DNA of 6,269 bases from Halanaerobium sp. (GTDB lineage Bacteria; Bacillota; Halanaerobiia; Halanaerobiales; Halanaerobiaceae). This document shows positions 1 to 6,269 of this stretch, piece after piece. Under the pieces are notes generated by a model that worked only from the letters and a program-made list of their open reading frames with translations, did not search any database and was not told where the DNA came from. Location of the stretch: NCBI GenBank assembly GCA_003070825.1, contig QBLP01000109.1, forward strand, positions 1-6,269, written 5' to 3'. Each line of letters begins with the position of its first letter. The stretch's first letter is position 1. Both the position numbers and the translations under genes were made by a program.

Positions 1-25
1 AGCGTCAGATGTGTATAAGAGACAG
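1..25 (+). other. Nextera (Tn5) sequencing adapter, artefact
   Basis: The first 25 bases equal the last 25 of the 33-base Illumina Nextera read-1 transposase adapter. Bases 7-25 (AGATGTGTATAAGAGACAG) are the complete 19-bp Tn5 mosaic end, and bases 1-6 (AGCGTC) are the adjoining primer part. True genomic sequence starts at base 26. This is library-preparation sequence left at the end of a contig, not a natural transposon end: no transposase or second mosaic end is present. It should be trimmed before annotation or database submission. Confidence 0.97.
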
Positions 26-77
26 TTAAATATCTATATAGATTTGAATTTTCTCTTAAGATTACTGCCTTTGTCAT
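26..77 (-). CDS. N-terminal fragment of next operon gene, probably DNA polymerase III PolC
   Basis: An ATG at 77-75 is preceded by a strong AAGGAG ribosome binding site at 84-89 with a 6-base spacer. It opens a frame of 17 codons, M-T-K-A-V-I-L-R-E-N-S-N-L-Y-R-Y-L, before genomic sequence ends at base 26. The frame stays open through the adapter, so automatic callers will extend it with the false tail V-S-Y-T-H-L-T. The gene starts 31 bases after the proS stop, in the same direction, and so is very likely co-transcribed. In many Firmicutes the gene after proS in this cluster is polC, the Gram-positive replicative DNA polymerase. That identity rests only on gene order; 17 residues carry no diagnostic motif. 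I am fairly sure a real gene begins here and much less sure of its name. Confidence 0.75.
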
Positions 78-83
78 TAAATA

Positions 84-89
84 CTCCTT
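84..89 (-). promoter_or_regulatory. ribosome binding site of the gene truncated at the left edge
   Basis: The minus strand reads AAGGAG, then TATTTA, then ATG at 77. The good Shine-Dalgarno match and 6-base spacing are the main evidence that a real gene starts in this short left-edge stretch. Confidence 0.8.
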
Positions 90-108
90 CCAGATGAAAA
101 ATCAAAAC

Positions 109-1815
109 TTAAGAGATCTCTGTAAACAGTTTTTCGACCTCTGCTTCCAGATTATCAAGTTCAATTTCTAGCTTATTATTATTTTCTCTAATCATTGCCT
201 CTACCACACCATTTTTTAGAGAACGGGAACCAATAGTTAAGCGCAGTGGAATTCCAATCAATTCAGAATCATTAAATTTAACTCCAGCTCTCTCATCACG
301 ATCATCAATTAAAACTTCCCAACCCTGAGCTTTTAAATTCTGATATATTTCTTCCGATTTTTCCTGAACCAGATCATCATTTCCCAGAGGCAGAATAATA
401 ATTTTAAATGGTGCAATTGCCTTAGGCCACTTAATTCCATACTGATCATTATTCTGCTCAATTGCCGCTGCAACCAGTCGAGTAATACCAATTCCGTAAC
501 TTCCCATTACTATTGGCTGTGCTTTTCCATTTTCATCAAGATAGTTGGCACCCATATTTTCACTGTATTTAGTTCCCAGCTTAAAGATATGACCAACTTC
601 AATTCCAGCTTTAATATTTAACTTACCCTGGTCACATTTTGGGCATCGCTCTCCACCTCTTACTGAACGAAGATCTGTAAATGCTTCTACTTCAAAATCT
701 CTACCAGCTTTAACATTTTTTAGGTGGTAATCTTTTTCATTTGCTCCAACTATTGCTCCCGACATATTTTTAAGGCGCTGATCAGCAACAATTCTTACCT
801 TATCCAGATCTACAGGCCCAATAAAGCCGGCAGCACTGTTAAAGAGTTCTGCAAATTCTTCCTCTTCAGCTGCCCGAAGTTCATTTGCCTGCAGATAATT
901 TGTCAGTTTAATTTCATTTAATTCATCTTCTCCAGAAACAAGAGCTAAAACAGCTTCCCCATCAGCTACCATTGCAACTGCTTTAATCATCTTAGCTGCA
1001 GGAACTTCAAGATATTTCTCCAGCTCGCTGATAGTTTTAATCTCCGGAGTATGTATTTTTTCGGCTTCTGCTTCAACCTCAAAGTCTATATCAGTCTTTT
1101 TAGAAGTAGCCCTTTCTACATTGGCTGCATAGTCACAGTGGTTGCAGAAAGCTATCTCATCTTCGCCGGAATCAGCCAGCACCATAAATTCGTGGGAATC
1201 CTTACCTCCCATGGCACCGGTATCTGCTTCAACAGCTACAGCTTCCAGGCCGCATTCTGCAAAAATACGCTCATAGGCATCATACATTTCCTGATAACTT
1301 TTATCGAGACCCTGATAGTCAATATCAAGGCTGTAGGCATCTTTCATAATAAATTCTCTGCCCCTCATTACACCAAAGCGGGGTCTAATCTCATCTCTAA
1401 CTTTAGTCTGAATCTGATATAAATTTAGAGGCAGATCTTTATATGATCTAACTTCATCACGAACCAGATCAGTAACAACTTCCTCGTGAGTTGGTCCCAG
1501 ACAGTATTCCCGAGCTTTACGATCATTAAATTTGATCATCAGAGGTCCAAATTTATCCCAGCGTTTAGAATCCTTCCAGATTTCAGAAGTCTGCATAATC
1601 GGCAGCAGAACTTCCTGAGCCTCACTATTGTCCATGTGTTTTCTGGTGATTTTTTCGATTTTTTTAATCACCCGATAACCTAAAGGTAAATATGAATAAA
1701 TTCCTGAAGAATGTTTTCTCATCATGCCTGCTCTCAGCATGAGTTTATGGCTGACCACCTCAGCTTCTGCAGGATCTTCTTTTAAAGTTGGTAAATATAA
1801 TTTTGACATGCGCAT
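109..1815 (-). CDS. proS: prolyl-tRNA synthetase, bacterial type with editing domain
   Basis: This cytoplasmic class II aminoacyl-tRNA synthetase charges tRNA-Pro with proline. The 568-residue length is normal for the bacterial (ProS type 1) form. The catalytic core starts near residue 15. Visible pieces are G-P-T-H-E-E (about 107-112), the motif 2 region around K-V-R-D-E-I-R-P-R-F (138-147) with F-I-M-K-D-A-Y-S (155-162), and motif 3, G-S-Y-G-I-G-I-T-R-L (438-447). Between the core motifs sits the YbaK-like insertion (about 225-400) that clears mischarged Ala-tRNA-Pro. It carries the A-A-K-M-I-K-A segment expected to hold the editing lysine. Two Cys pairs, C-N-H-C near 224 and C-P-K-C near 391, flank the insertion and could bind metal. 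The anticodon-binding domain fills about 468-568. ATG at 1815 is chosen over the upstream GTG at 1824 because the Shine-Dalgarno GAGGAG (1824-1829) overlaps that GTG but is 8 bases from this ATG. It lies 66 bases after ispG. No T-box leader is present, so regulation probably comes from the operon promoter. Confidence 0.97.
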   Translation of the reverse strand: MRMSKLYLPTLKEDPAEAEVVSHKLMLRAGMMRKHSSGIYSYLPLGYRVIKKIEKITRKHMDNSEAQEVLLPIMQTSEIWKDSKRWDKFGPLMIKFNDRKAREYCLGPTHEEVVTDLVRDEVRSYKDLPLNLYQIQTKVRDEIRPRFGVMRGREFIMKDAYSLDIDYQGLDKSYQEMYDAYERIFAECGLEAVAVEADTGAMGGKDSHEFMVLADSGEDEIAFCNHCDYAANVERATSKKTDIDFEVEAEAEKIHTPEIKTISELEKYLEVPAAKMIKAVAMVADGEAVLALVSGEDELNEIKLTNYLQANELRAAEEEEFAELFNSAAGFIGPVDLDKVRIVADQRLKNMSGAIVGANEKDYHLKNVKAGRDFEVEAFTDLRSVRGGERCPKCDQGKLNIKAGIEVGHIFKLGTKYSENMGANYLDENGKAQPIVMGSYGIGITRLVAAAIEQNNDQYGIKWPKAIAPFKIIILPLGNDDLVQEKSEEIYQNLKAQGWEVLIDDRDERAGVKFNDSELIGIPLRLTIGSRSLKNGVVEAMIRENNNKLEIELDNLEAEVEKLFTEIS

Positions 1816-1823
1816 CCTAATCA

Positions 1824-1829
1824 CTCCTC
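1824..1829 (-). promoter_or_regulatory. ribosome binding site that decides the proS start
   Basis: The minus strand reads GAGGAGTGATTAGGATGCGC. GAGGAG shares its last G with the in-frame GTG at 1824, so that GTG cannot be started from this site. The ATG at 1815 lies 8 bases downstream, and a second ATG at 1809 lies 14 bases downstream. The spacing favours 1815, giving a protein starting M-R-M-S-K-L, which is a common type of ProS N-terminus. Confidence 0.8.
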
Positions 1830-1881
1830 GTATAATATATAGATATTATTTATTTTTTAGCAGCTGTCTAATTAAAATAAC

Positions 1882-2934
1882 TTAAAGTTTGTTAATTTCT
1901 TTCATCAATTCTTCTAATAATTGATCTTCTTTTACTTTTTTGATAATCTTTCCTTCTTTAAAAATCAAACCTTCTTCTATTCCTCCGGCAACACCAATAT
2001 CAGCTTCCTTTGCCTCACCAGGACCATTAACCGCACAGCCCATTACTGCAACGGTAATTTCCTTATCAATTTTCATCAGTTCTTTTTCGACTTTTTCTGC
2101 GAGAGCAATCAGGTCAATATTAGTTCGGCCACAGGTAGGACAGGAGATAATTTCTACTCCCTTTTTTCTGAGCTCAAGTGATTTTAAAATCTGCCAGCCG
2201 ACTCTTACTTCCTCAACTGGATCACCGGTCAATGAAACCCTCAATGTATCACCATAACCCTGAGTGAGCAGTGCTGCAATTCCCGCAGCTGACTTAATCG
2301 TTCCCCGCCAGGGTGTTCCTGATTCTGTAATCCCAATATGGAAGGGATAATCAACTTTCTCAGCCATCAATCTATAAGCCTCAATCGTTGTCGGAATGTG
2401 GCTTGATTTTAAAGAAATTACTATATCCTTAAAATCATTTTCTTCCAGAATATTTACATTTCTCAAAGCACTTTCAACCATCGCCTCAGCAGTTGGTCCA
2501 CCGTATTTCTGCAGCAGTTCCTTTTCGATTGAGCCGGAGTTACTGCCAACTCTGATTGGAATCTGCTTTTCTTTACAGGCAAGTGCAACTTCCTTAACCC
2601 GCTGATCGCTACCTATATTGCCGGGATTAATCCGCAGTGCATCCACTCCATTTTCAACTGCCATTAAAGCCAGCTGGTAGTCAAAATGAATGTCAGCAAC
2701 CAGTGGTATATTTATTCTTTCTTTTATTATTTTCAGTGCCCGCGCAGCATTTTTATCCGGTACAGCAACTCGAATAATCTCACAGCCAACTGCTTCCAGC
2801 TTTTTAATCTGGTCTACAGTCGCCTCAACATTTTCAGTTTTAGTGTTACACATGGACTGTACAGAAACCGGTGATTTTCCACCAACCGGCTGCTCAGCAA
2901 AATTAACAAGCCTGGTCTTTCTTCTATTATACAT
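1882..2934 (-). CDS. ispG: 4-hydroxy-3-methylbut-2-enyl diphosphate synthase (IspG/GcpE)
   Basis: IspG carries out the second-to-last step of the MEP isoprenoid pathway, converting ME-cPP to HMBPP in a reductive ring opening that needs a [4Fe-4S] cluster and an electron donor such as ferredoxin or flavodoxin. The 350-residue length fits the two-domain bacterial form, without the extra middle domain of plant enzymes. The N-terminal TIM-barrel part includes P-V-S-V-Q-S-M (22-28), A-D-I-H-F-D (80-85) and R-I-N-P-G-N-I-G (101-108). The C-terminal cluster domain has C-P-T-C (Cys265, Cys268) and G-C-A-V-N-G-P-G-E (Cys300, Glu307), matching the three cysteines and one glutamate that hold the cluster in the family. 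ATG at 2934 follows GAGGTG (2939-2944) after 4 bases. It lies 64 bases downstream of rseP and is two genes after dxr, which acts earlier in the same pathway. All key residues are present. Confidence 0.97.
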   Translation of the reverse strand: MYNRRKTRLVNFAEQPVGGKSPVSVQSMCNTKTENVEATVDQIKKLEAVGCEIIRVAVPDKNAARALKIIKERINIPLVADIHFDYQLALMAVENGVDALRINPGNIGSDQRVKEVALACKEKQIPIRVGSNSGSIEKELLQKYGGPTAEAMVESALRNVNILEENDFKDIVISLKSSHIPTTIEAYRLMAEKVDYPFHIGITESGTPWRGTIKSAAGIAALLTQGYGDTLRVSLTGDPVEEVRVGWQILKSLELRKKGVEIISCPTCGRTNIDLIALAEKVEKELMKIDKEITVAVMGCAVNGPGEAKEADIGVAGGIEEGLIFKEGKIIKKVKEDQLLEELMKEINKL

Positions 2935-2998
2935 AATTCACCTCTTAATAATTAACCCTATTTAAATTAAAAATCGATTTCAAATAATAAAGTTCTGT

Positions 2999-4072
2999 TT
3001 AAAAGAAAGTTCTCATCAGATCATTATAAATAATAAAAAGCATCAAAAGCATTAAAATTGCAAAGCCGATCATATGCACATAGCTTTCTTTGCGCGGATC
3101 TACAGCCTTTCCTCTAATCATTTCAATGACAATAAATAATATTCTTCCCCCATCTAGAGCAGGAAAAGGAAGTAAATTGATAATTCCTAAATTAATACTG
3201 ATTATTGCTGTCCAATTTAAAACATTCAAAATACCTACTCTGGCAGCCTGACCAATGATCGAAGCAATCATTATTGGCCCACCAATATCTTCAGCTGAGC
3301 TTTCTCTAAACATCTGCACAAAACCAGAAATAGTCATCACAAAAACCTGGTACGACTGCTGCAGGCCAAGAGAAATAGACCTCAGAAAAGAAACATTTTC
3401 TCGAATCAGCTGTGGGTAAACTCCAATTACTCCTCTGTCACTGTCTTCACTCAGAACCGGAGTAACGTTAATTGTATTTACTTCTCCATTTCGCTGATAA
3501 CGAATACTAATTTCCTGATCAACATTTTCTCTAATTACAGCAGACATTTCCTCCCAGCTGTTAATTTCCTGCTCATTTATAGCCAGAATGCGGTCATTTG
3601 CTCTTAAGCCGGCCTCAGCTGCAGGCTGTTCCGGTATTACTTCACCCAAAACTGCATCTTCAGTAGTTGAGGTGGGAACACCAAAAACTGCAAAAGCAAG
3701 TATAAAAATTAAAACTGCCAGCAGAAAATTCATAATTGGCCCCATTAGGATGACTGCAAGCCTCTTAAAGGTTGACTTTTGTGTAAAAAGGCGTCCATCT
3801 GCTTTTGCCTGATCATAAATTTCTCTTTCAGCTTCAGGCATTGAATCATCAGCAGGGAATTCTCCCACCATATTACAAAAACCACCAAGCGGAATCGCTC
3901 TAATCGAATACAGGGTCTCTCCAACTTTTTTGGAAATCAATTTAGGACCAAAACCAAGCGCAAACTCAGAAACCATTATATCAGATTTTTTTGCTGTTAT
4001 ATAATGTCCAAATTCATGAATAAAGACTAAAACTCCGAGAACAATAATAAATGAAACAATAGTTAGAACCAT
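2999..4072 (-). CDS. rseP: RseP/RasP-type site-2 intramembrane zinc metalloprotease
   Basis: This membrane protease of the S2P (M50) family cuts transmembrane segments, typically of anti-sigma factors after a first cleavage, and of leftover signal peptides. The zinc motif H-E-F-G-H (19-23) lies in the first membrane helix. A G-P-I-M-N-F motif (111-116) precedes the next long hydrophobic helix (about 103-130). One PDZ domain spans roughly 130-205, with V-I-P-E-Q-P-A-A-E-A-G-L near its start. The second catalytic motif, N-L-L-P-F-P-A-L-D-G-G (299-309), supplies the third zinc ligand, Asp307. A final helix at about 333-350 ends the chain. At 357 residues with one PDZ it fits the shorter Firmicute type rather than the two-PDZ E. 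coli type (about 450 residues). The ATG lies inside the last codons of dxr (10-base overlap), with its ribosome binding site within dxr, which suggests translational coupling. Its substrate cannot be read from this window. Confidence 0.95.
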   Translation of the reverse strand: MVLTIVSFIIVLGVLVFIHEFGHYITAKKSDIMVSEFALGFGPKLISKKVGETLYSIRAIPLGGFCNMVGEFPADDSMPEAEREIYDQAKADGRLFTQKSTFKRLAVILMGPIMNFLLAVLIFILAFAVFGVPTSTTEDAVLGEVIPEQPAAEAGLRANDRILAINEQEINSWEEMSAVIRENVDQEISIRYQRNGEVNTINVTPVLSEDSDRGVIGVYPQLIRENVSFLRSISLGLQQSYQVFVMTISGFVQMFRESSAEDIGGPIMIASIIGQAARVGILNVLNWTAIISINLGIINLLPFPALDGGRILFIVIEMIRGKAVDPRKESYVHMIGFAILMLLMLFIIYNDLMRTFF

Positions 4073-5217
4073 TCTTTAATAACCTCCACTGCCAGTCGGC
4101 GAGCTTCCTGATCGGCGTTTAAAATTGCCTCTAAATCAGGCTCAGAAATATTCTGATGGCGATCCAGAACTGAAGCTACAACTCGACTCATAGCTAAAAA
4201 TGGAATTTCTCCTTTTAAAAAACTGTAAACTGCAATTTCATTTGCTGCATTCAATACTGCTGGGAAGGTACCGCCAGCTTTACCGGCAGTATAGGCATAT
4301 TTTAAGTTAGGAAATTTATCGGTATCTGCCTGAAAAAATTCTAAAGCGGCAATTTGATCAAGTTCCAGATTACTGCCTGCTGTTTCCAATCTTCTGGGAT
4401 AAGTTAAACAGTACTGAATCGGTATTTTCATATCTGCCGGTCCCATCTCTGCCAGAATTGTCCCATCAAGCAGTCTAATCATCGAATGAACAATACTCTG
4501 GGGGTGAACCAGCACTTTAATATCATTATAATCACAATCAAATAACCAGTGAGCCTCAATCACTTCAAGTCCTTTATTCATCAGAGAAGCAGAGTCAATA
4601 GTGATTTTGCTTCCCATTTCCCAGTTTGGATGATTAAGAGCATCTTCTACTGTTACCTCAGTTAATTCTTCCTGAGAATAAGAAAAGAATGGCCCACCTG
4701 AAGCAGTTAAAATAATCTCATCCAGTTCTCTCTGGTGTCCTTTTAAAAGCTGAAAAATCGCATTATGCTCACTGTCAACCGGAAGCAGCTTAACATCATT
4801 TTCCTTAACCAGTCTGGTCAAAACCGGACCTCCACTAACCAGCGATTCTTTATTAGCTAAAGCAATATCATTACCAGCTTCAGCAGCTGCAATAGAGGGC
4901 TCAAGACCCGCAAAACCAACAACTGCATTTAATAAAAGATCCACTTTTTCGGCAGCAGCTGTTTTTAAGTTATCTCTGCCGCTTAGAACCTCTGTTTTGT
5001 TCGAAGTCGCAGTTAATTTATTTTCTAAGTTCTGAGCCGCCTGTTCATCAACTACTACTACAAATTCCGGCTGATATTTTTTGATCTGCTTATATAAAAG
5101 TTCAATATTTTGATAGGCAGTCAGGGCCTTAACCTGCCATGTTTTTAATTCACTTATTACCTCCAGCGCCTGACATCCAATTGAACCTGTAGAACCAAGT
5201 ATAGTAATTTCTTTCAT
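4063..5217 (-). CDS. dxr: 1-deoxy-D-xylulose 5-phosphate reductoisomerase
   Basis: Dxr makes the first committed step of the MEP pathway, turning DXP into MEP with NADPH and a divalent metal; it is the target of fosmidomycin. The 384-residue length is normal. The N-terminal Rossmann fold opens with the NADPH loop G-S-T-G-S-I-G (8-14). Next come A-N-K-E-S-L-V (121-127) and the metal-binding P-V-D-S-E-H-N-A (146-153, Asp148 and Glu150). The substrate loop includes N-H-P-N-W-E-M-G (195-202), and S-L-M-N-K-G-L-E (211-218) supplies Asn214, Lys215 and the third metal ligand Glu218. H-P-Q-S-I-V-H-S-M (238-246) and N-A-A-N-E (323-327) are further family signatures, followed by the C-terminal helical domain. 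ATG at 5217 has GAGGTG (5225-5230) seven bases upstream. It starts 28 bases after the AI-2E gene and overlaps rseP by 10 bases. No key residue is missing. Confidence 0.98.
   Translation of the reverse strand: MKEITILGSTGSIGCQALEVISELKTWQVKALTAYQNIELLYKQIKKYQPEFVVVVDEQAAQNLENKLTATSNKTEVLSGRDNLKTAAAEKVDLLLNAVVGFAGLEPSIAAAEAGNDIALANKESLVSGGPVLTRLVKENDVKLLPVDSEHNAIFQLLKGHQRELDEIILTASGGPFFSYSQEELTEVTVEDALNHPNWEMGSKITIDSASLMNKGLEVIEAHWLFDCDYNDIKVLVHPQSIVHSMIRLLDGTILAEMGPADMKIPIQYCLTYPRRLETAGSNLELDQIAALEFFQADTDKFPNLKYAYTAGKAGGTFPAVLNAANEIAVYSFLKGEIPFLAMSRVVASVLDRHQNISEPDLEAILNADQEARRLAVEVIKEWF
4082..4087 (-). promoter_or_regulatory. rseP ribosome binding site inside dxr
   Basis: The minus strand reads GGAGGT, then nine bases, then ATG at 4072. 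The site lies within the 3' coding part of dxr. It supports the rseP start and the 10-base overlap of the two genes. Confidence 0.8.
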
Positions 5218-5245
5218 TTATTTTCACCTCAAAAACTAGATTTTA

Positions 5246-6269
5246 TTATTTTTTGATATCAATTAAGTCAGAGTCAACAATCGCTTTTATAATAACTAAA
5301 AAAGTCGGTCCTACAACAAAACCTATAGCTCCCAAAATCCTGAAACCCGAAAATAGAGCAATCATTGTTGCCAGAGGATGCAGGCCGAGACTTTTACCCA
5401 TAATTTTACCCTCAGAAGCAGAGCGAATGGCTGCCAGAAATAAATGCAGAATAAAAAGAGCAAAAGCCTGAGAAAAATTACCGAAAATTATTGAGATTAT
5501 AATCCAGGGATAAAACAGAAGAGCAGGACCAATGATTGGAATCAAGTCCAGCACAGCTGCTGTTGCTCCAACAATTAAAGCATACTGGTTACCAATAATT
5601 TTAACACCGATACCAGCTACCAGACCACTGATAGAAATCAAGATCAGCATTGCTCTTATATATCCAATAGCTGAGCGGTTCAGCTGAGTAAAAACATTTG
5701 CTATTTTAGGCTGAACATCTTCTGGAAATATATTCACCAAAAAGAGCTTGATATTATCACGATCTCTGCTGATAAAGAAAGTAGCTATAAATGCAATAAA
5801 TAAAATCATAAATAAGCTTGGAAGCTTTGTTAAAAATTCTAAAATACTATTAATTACTGAGATTAAAGCATCTCTTATTCCATTATATAAAAGCTGCAAA
5901 TTGCTGTTGATTGCATCTTTTACGGCATCTGATATTTCCCAGTTTTCCATAAAGTTTTCCAGCTGTTCGTTTTGTTCTGAGACCCATTTGATTTGAGAAT
6001 CAATTGATCGATAATCAGGTAAGTTTTTCAGCAGCCTGTTTAATTCCAAATACCCCTGGGCACCACCAATTATTATCATCGTCACCAGAATTACTATTAC
6101 AAGCACGAGGACTATAACCACTGTAAAACCGCGGTGAATTGGGATATTCTGATCAAGAAAATCAACAATGGGGTTGATCAAACTTGCAATGACAGCTGCA
6201 ATAATAAAGGGAGTGAAATAGATAAAAACATGTTCTAAAATAACCAGACTGATTAATAAAAATAAAAAC
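5246..6269 (-). CDS. AI-2E/PerM-family membrane protein, 5' end cut off by window edge
   Basis: This is a polytopic membrane protein of the AI-2E transporter (PerM/UPF0118) family. Members have been linked to autoinducer-2 export, ion/proton antiport or sporulation (YtvI), so the substrate here is unknown. The frame is open to the right edge: 340 residues are visible and no start is seen. A TTG at 6181 could be taken as a start, but the 29 codons upstream read as typical family sequence (E-H-V-F-I-Y-F-T-P-F-I-I-A-A-V-I), so it is an internal leucine. Counting from the first complete codon, helices lie at about 1-31 (two), 48-67, 150-167, 200-226, 229-263, 266-284 and 298-329. A soluble region spans about 70-145. 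Family signatures are D-L-I-P-I-I-G-P (241-248) and G-L-H-P-L (295-299). Gly287 replaces the usual proline of the E-P-K motif. The Y-P-W element after the first signature is reminiscent of YtvI. It is 28 bases upstream of dxr, in the same direction. Perhaps 10-30 residues are missing. Confidence 0.9.
   Translation of the reverse strand, partial: FLFLLISLVILEHVFIYFTPFIIAAVIASLINPIVDFLDQNIPIHRGFTVVIVLVLVIVILVTMIIIGGAQGYLELNRLLKNLPDYRSIDSQIKWVSEQNEQLENFMENWEISDAVKDAINSNLQLLYNGIRDALISVINSILEFLTKLPSLFMILFIAFIATFFISRDRDNIKLFLVNIFPEDVQPKIANVFTQLNRSAIGYIRAMLILISISGLVAGIGVKIIGNQYALIVGATAAVLDLIPIIGPALLFYPWIIISIIFGNFSQAFALFILHLFLAAIRSASEGKIMGKSLGLHPLATMIALFSGFRILGAIGFVVGPTFLVIIKAIVDSDLIDIKK

Noticed and set aside
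7..25. Natural Tn5-like transposon end
   Set aside because: This is the engineered mosaic end joined to Nextera primer sequence; there is no transposase, partner end or target duplication.
1825..1881. Possible promoter or T-box leader between ispG and proS
   Set aside because: The gap is AT-rich, with a TAGACA and a TATATTATA, but their spacing (over 20 bases) does not fit a promoter. At 57 bases it is far too short for a T-box, and no hairpin with a T-run is visible.
2935..2998. Possible promoter between rseP and ispG
   Set aside because: On the minus strand TTGAAA is followed 17 bases later by TAGGGT, which matches the -10 consensus at only three of six positions. In an AT-rich gap this is expected by chance. 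No terminator hairpin is seen either.
724..5996. Many plus-strand open frames of 62-123 codons across the window
   Set aside because: All lie opposite the strongly supported minus-strand genes, none shows recognisable domains, and their compositions look like antisense readings of those genes.
26..6269. CRISPR arrays, tRNA/rRNA genes, riboswitches, insertion sequences or an unknown system
   Set aside because: Nearly every base is in a recognised housekeeping gene and the longest gap is under 70 bases. I saw no repeated units, cloverleaf or rRNA-like sequence, and no gene of unknown family except the AI-2E-type protein with unknown substrate.

Overview
This is a gene-dense, AT-rich bacterial window in which every supported gene lies on the minus strand and is closely packed, as in one operon. 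In transcription order (right to left) it holds: an AI-2E/PerM-family membrane protein whose 5' end runs off the right edge; dxr (MEP-pathway reductoisomerase); rseP (site-2 intramembrane metalloprotease); ispG (MEP-pathway Fe-S enzyme); proS (bacterial-type prolyl-tRNA synthetase with an editing domain); and the first 17 codons of a further gene, probably polC by gene order, cut off by the left edge. The gaps are about 28, -10 (overlap), 64, 66 and 31 bp. No stretch longer than 70 bases is without a gene.

The order dxr-rseP-ispG-proS-(polC) is the arrangement typical of Firmicutes/Clostridia. Strong GGAGG-type ribosome binding sites, low GC and the protein sequences suggest an anaerobic low-GC Firmicute. 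Halanaerobiales is my best guess, from general resemblance only.

The genes fall into three jobs. Dxr and IspG make isoprenoid precursors (IPP/DMAPP), which feed undecaprenyl phosphate and the cell envelope. RseP cuts membrane-embedded regulators or signal peptides. ProS and the probable PolC serve translation and replication. The AI-2E-type protein is a polytopic membrane protein of uncertain substrate, at a position where cdsA is often found.

The first 25 bases are not genomic. They match the 3' end of the Illumina Nextera read-1 transposase adapter, including the full 19-bp Tn5 mosaic end. The window therefore starts at an untrimmed contig end, and the truncated gene there is joined artificially to adapter.

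I looked for an undescribed system and did not find one. There are no arrays, inverted repeats, mobile genes, RNA genes or unexplained gaps. The points worth a second look are the adapter artefact, two gene-start corrections (proS and the AI-2E gene), the AI-2E gene's position, and a glycine in place of a usually conserved proline in it.
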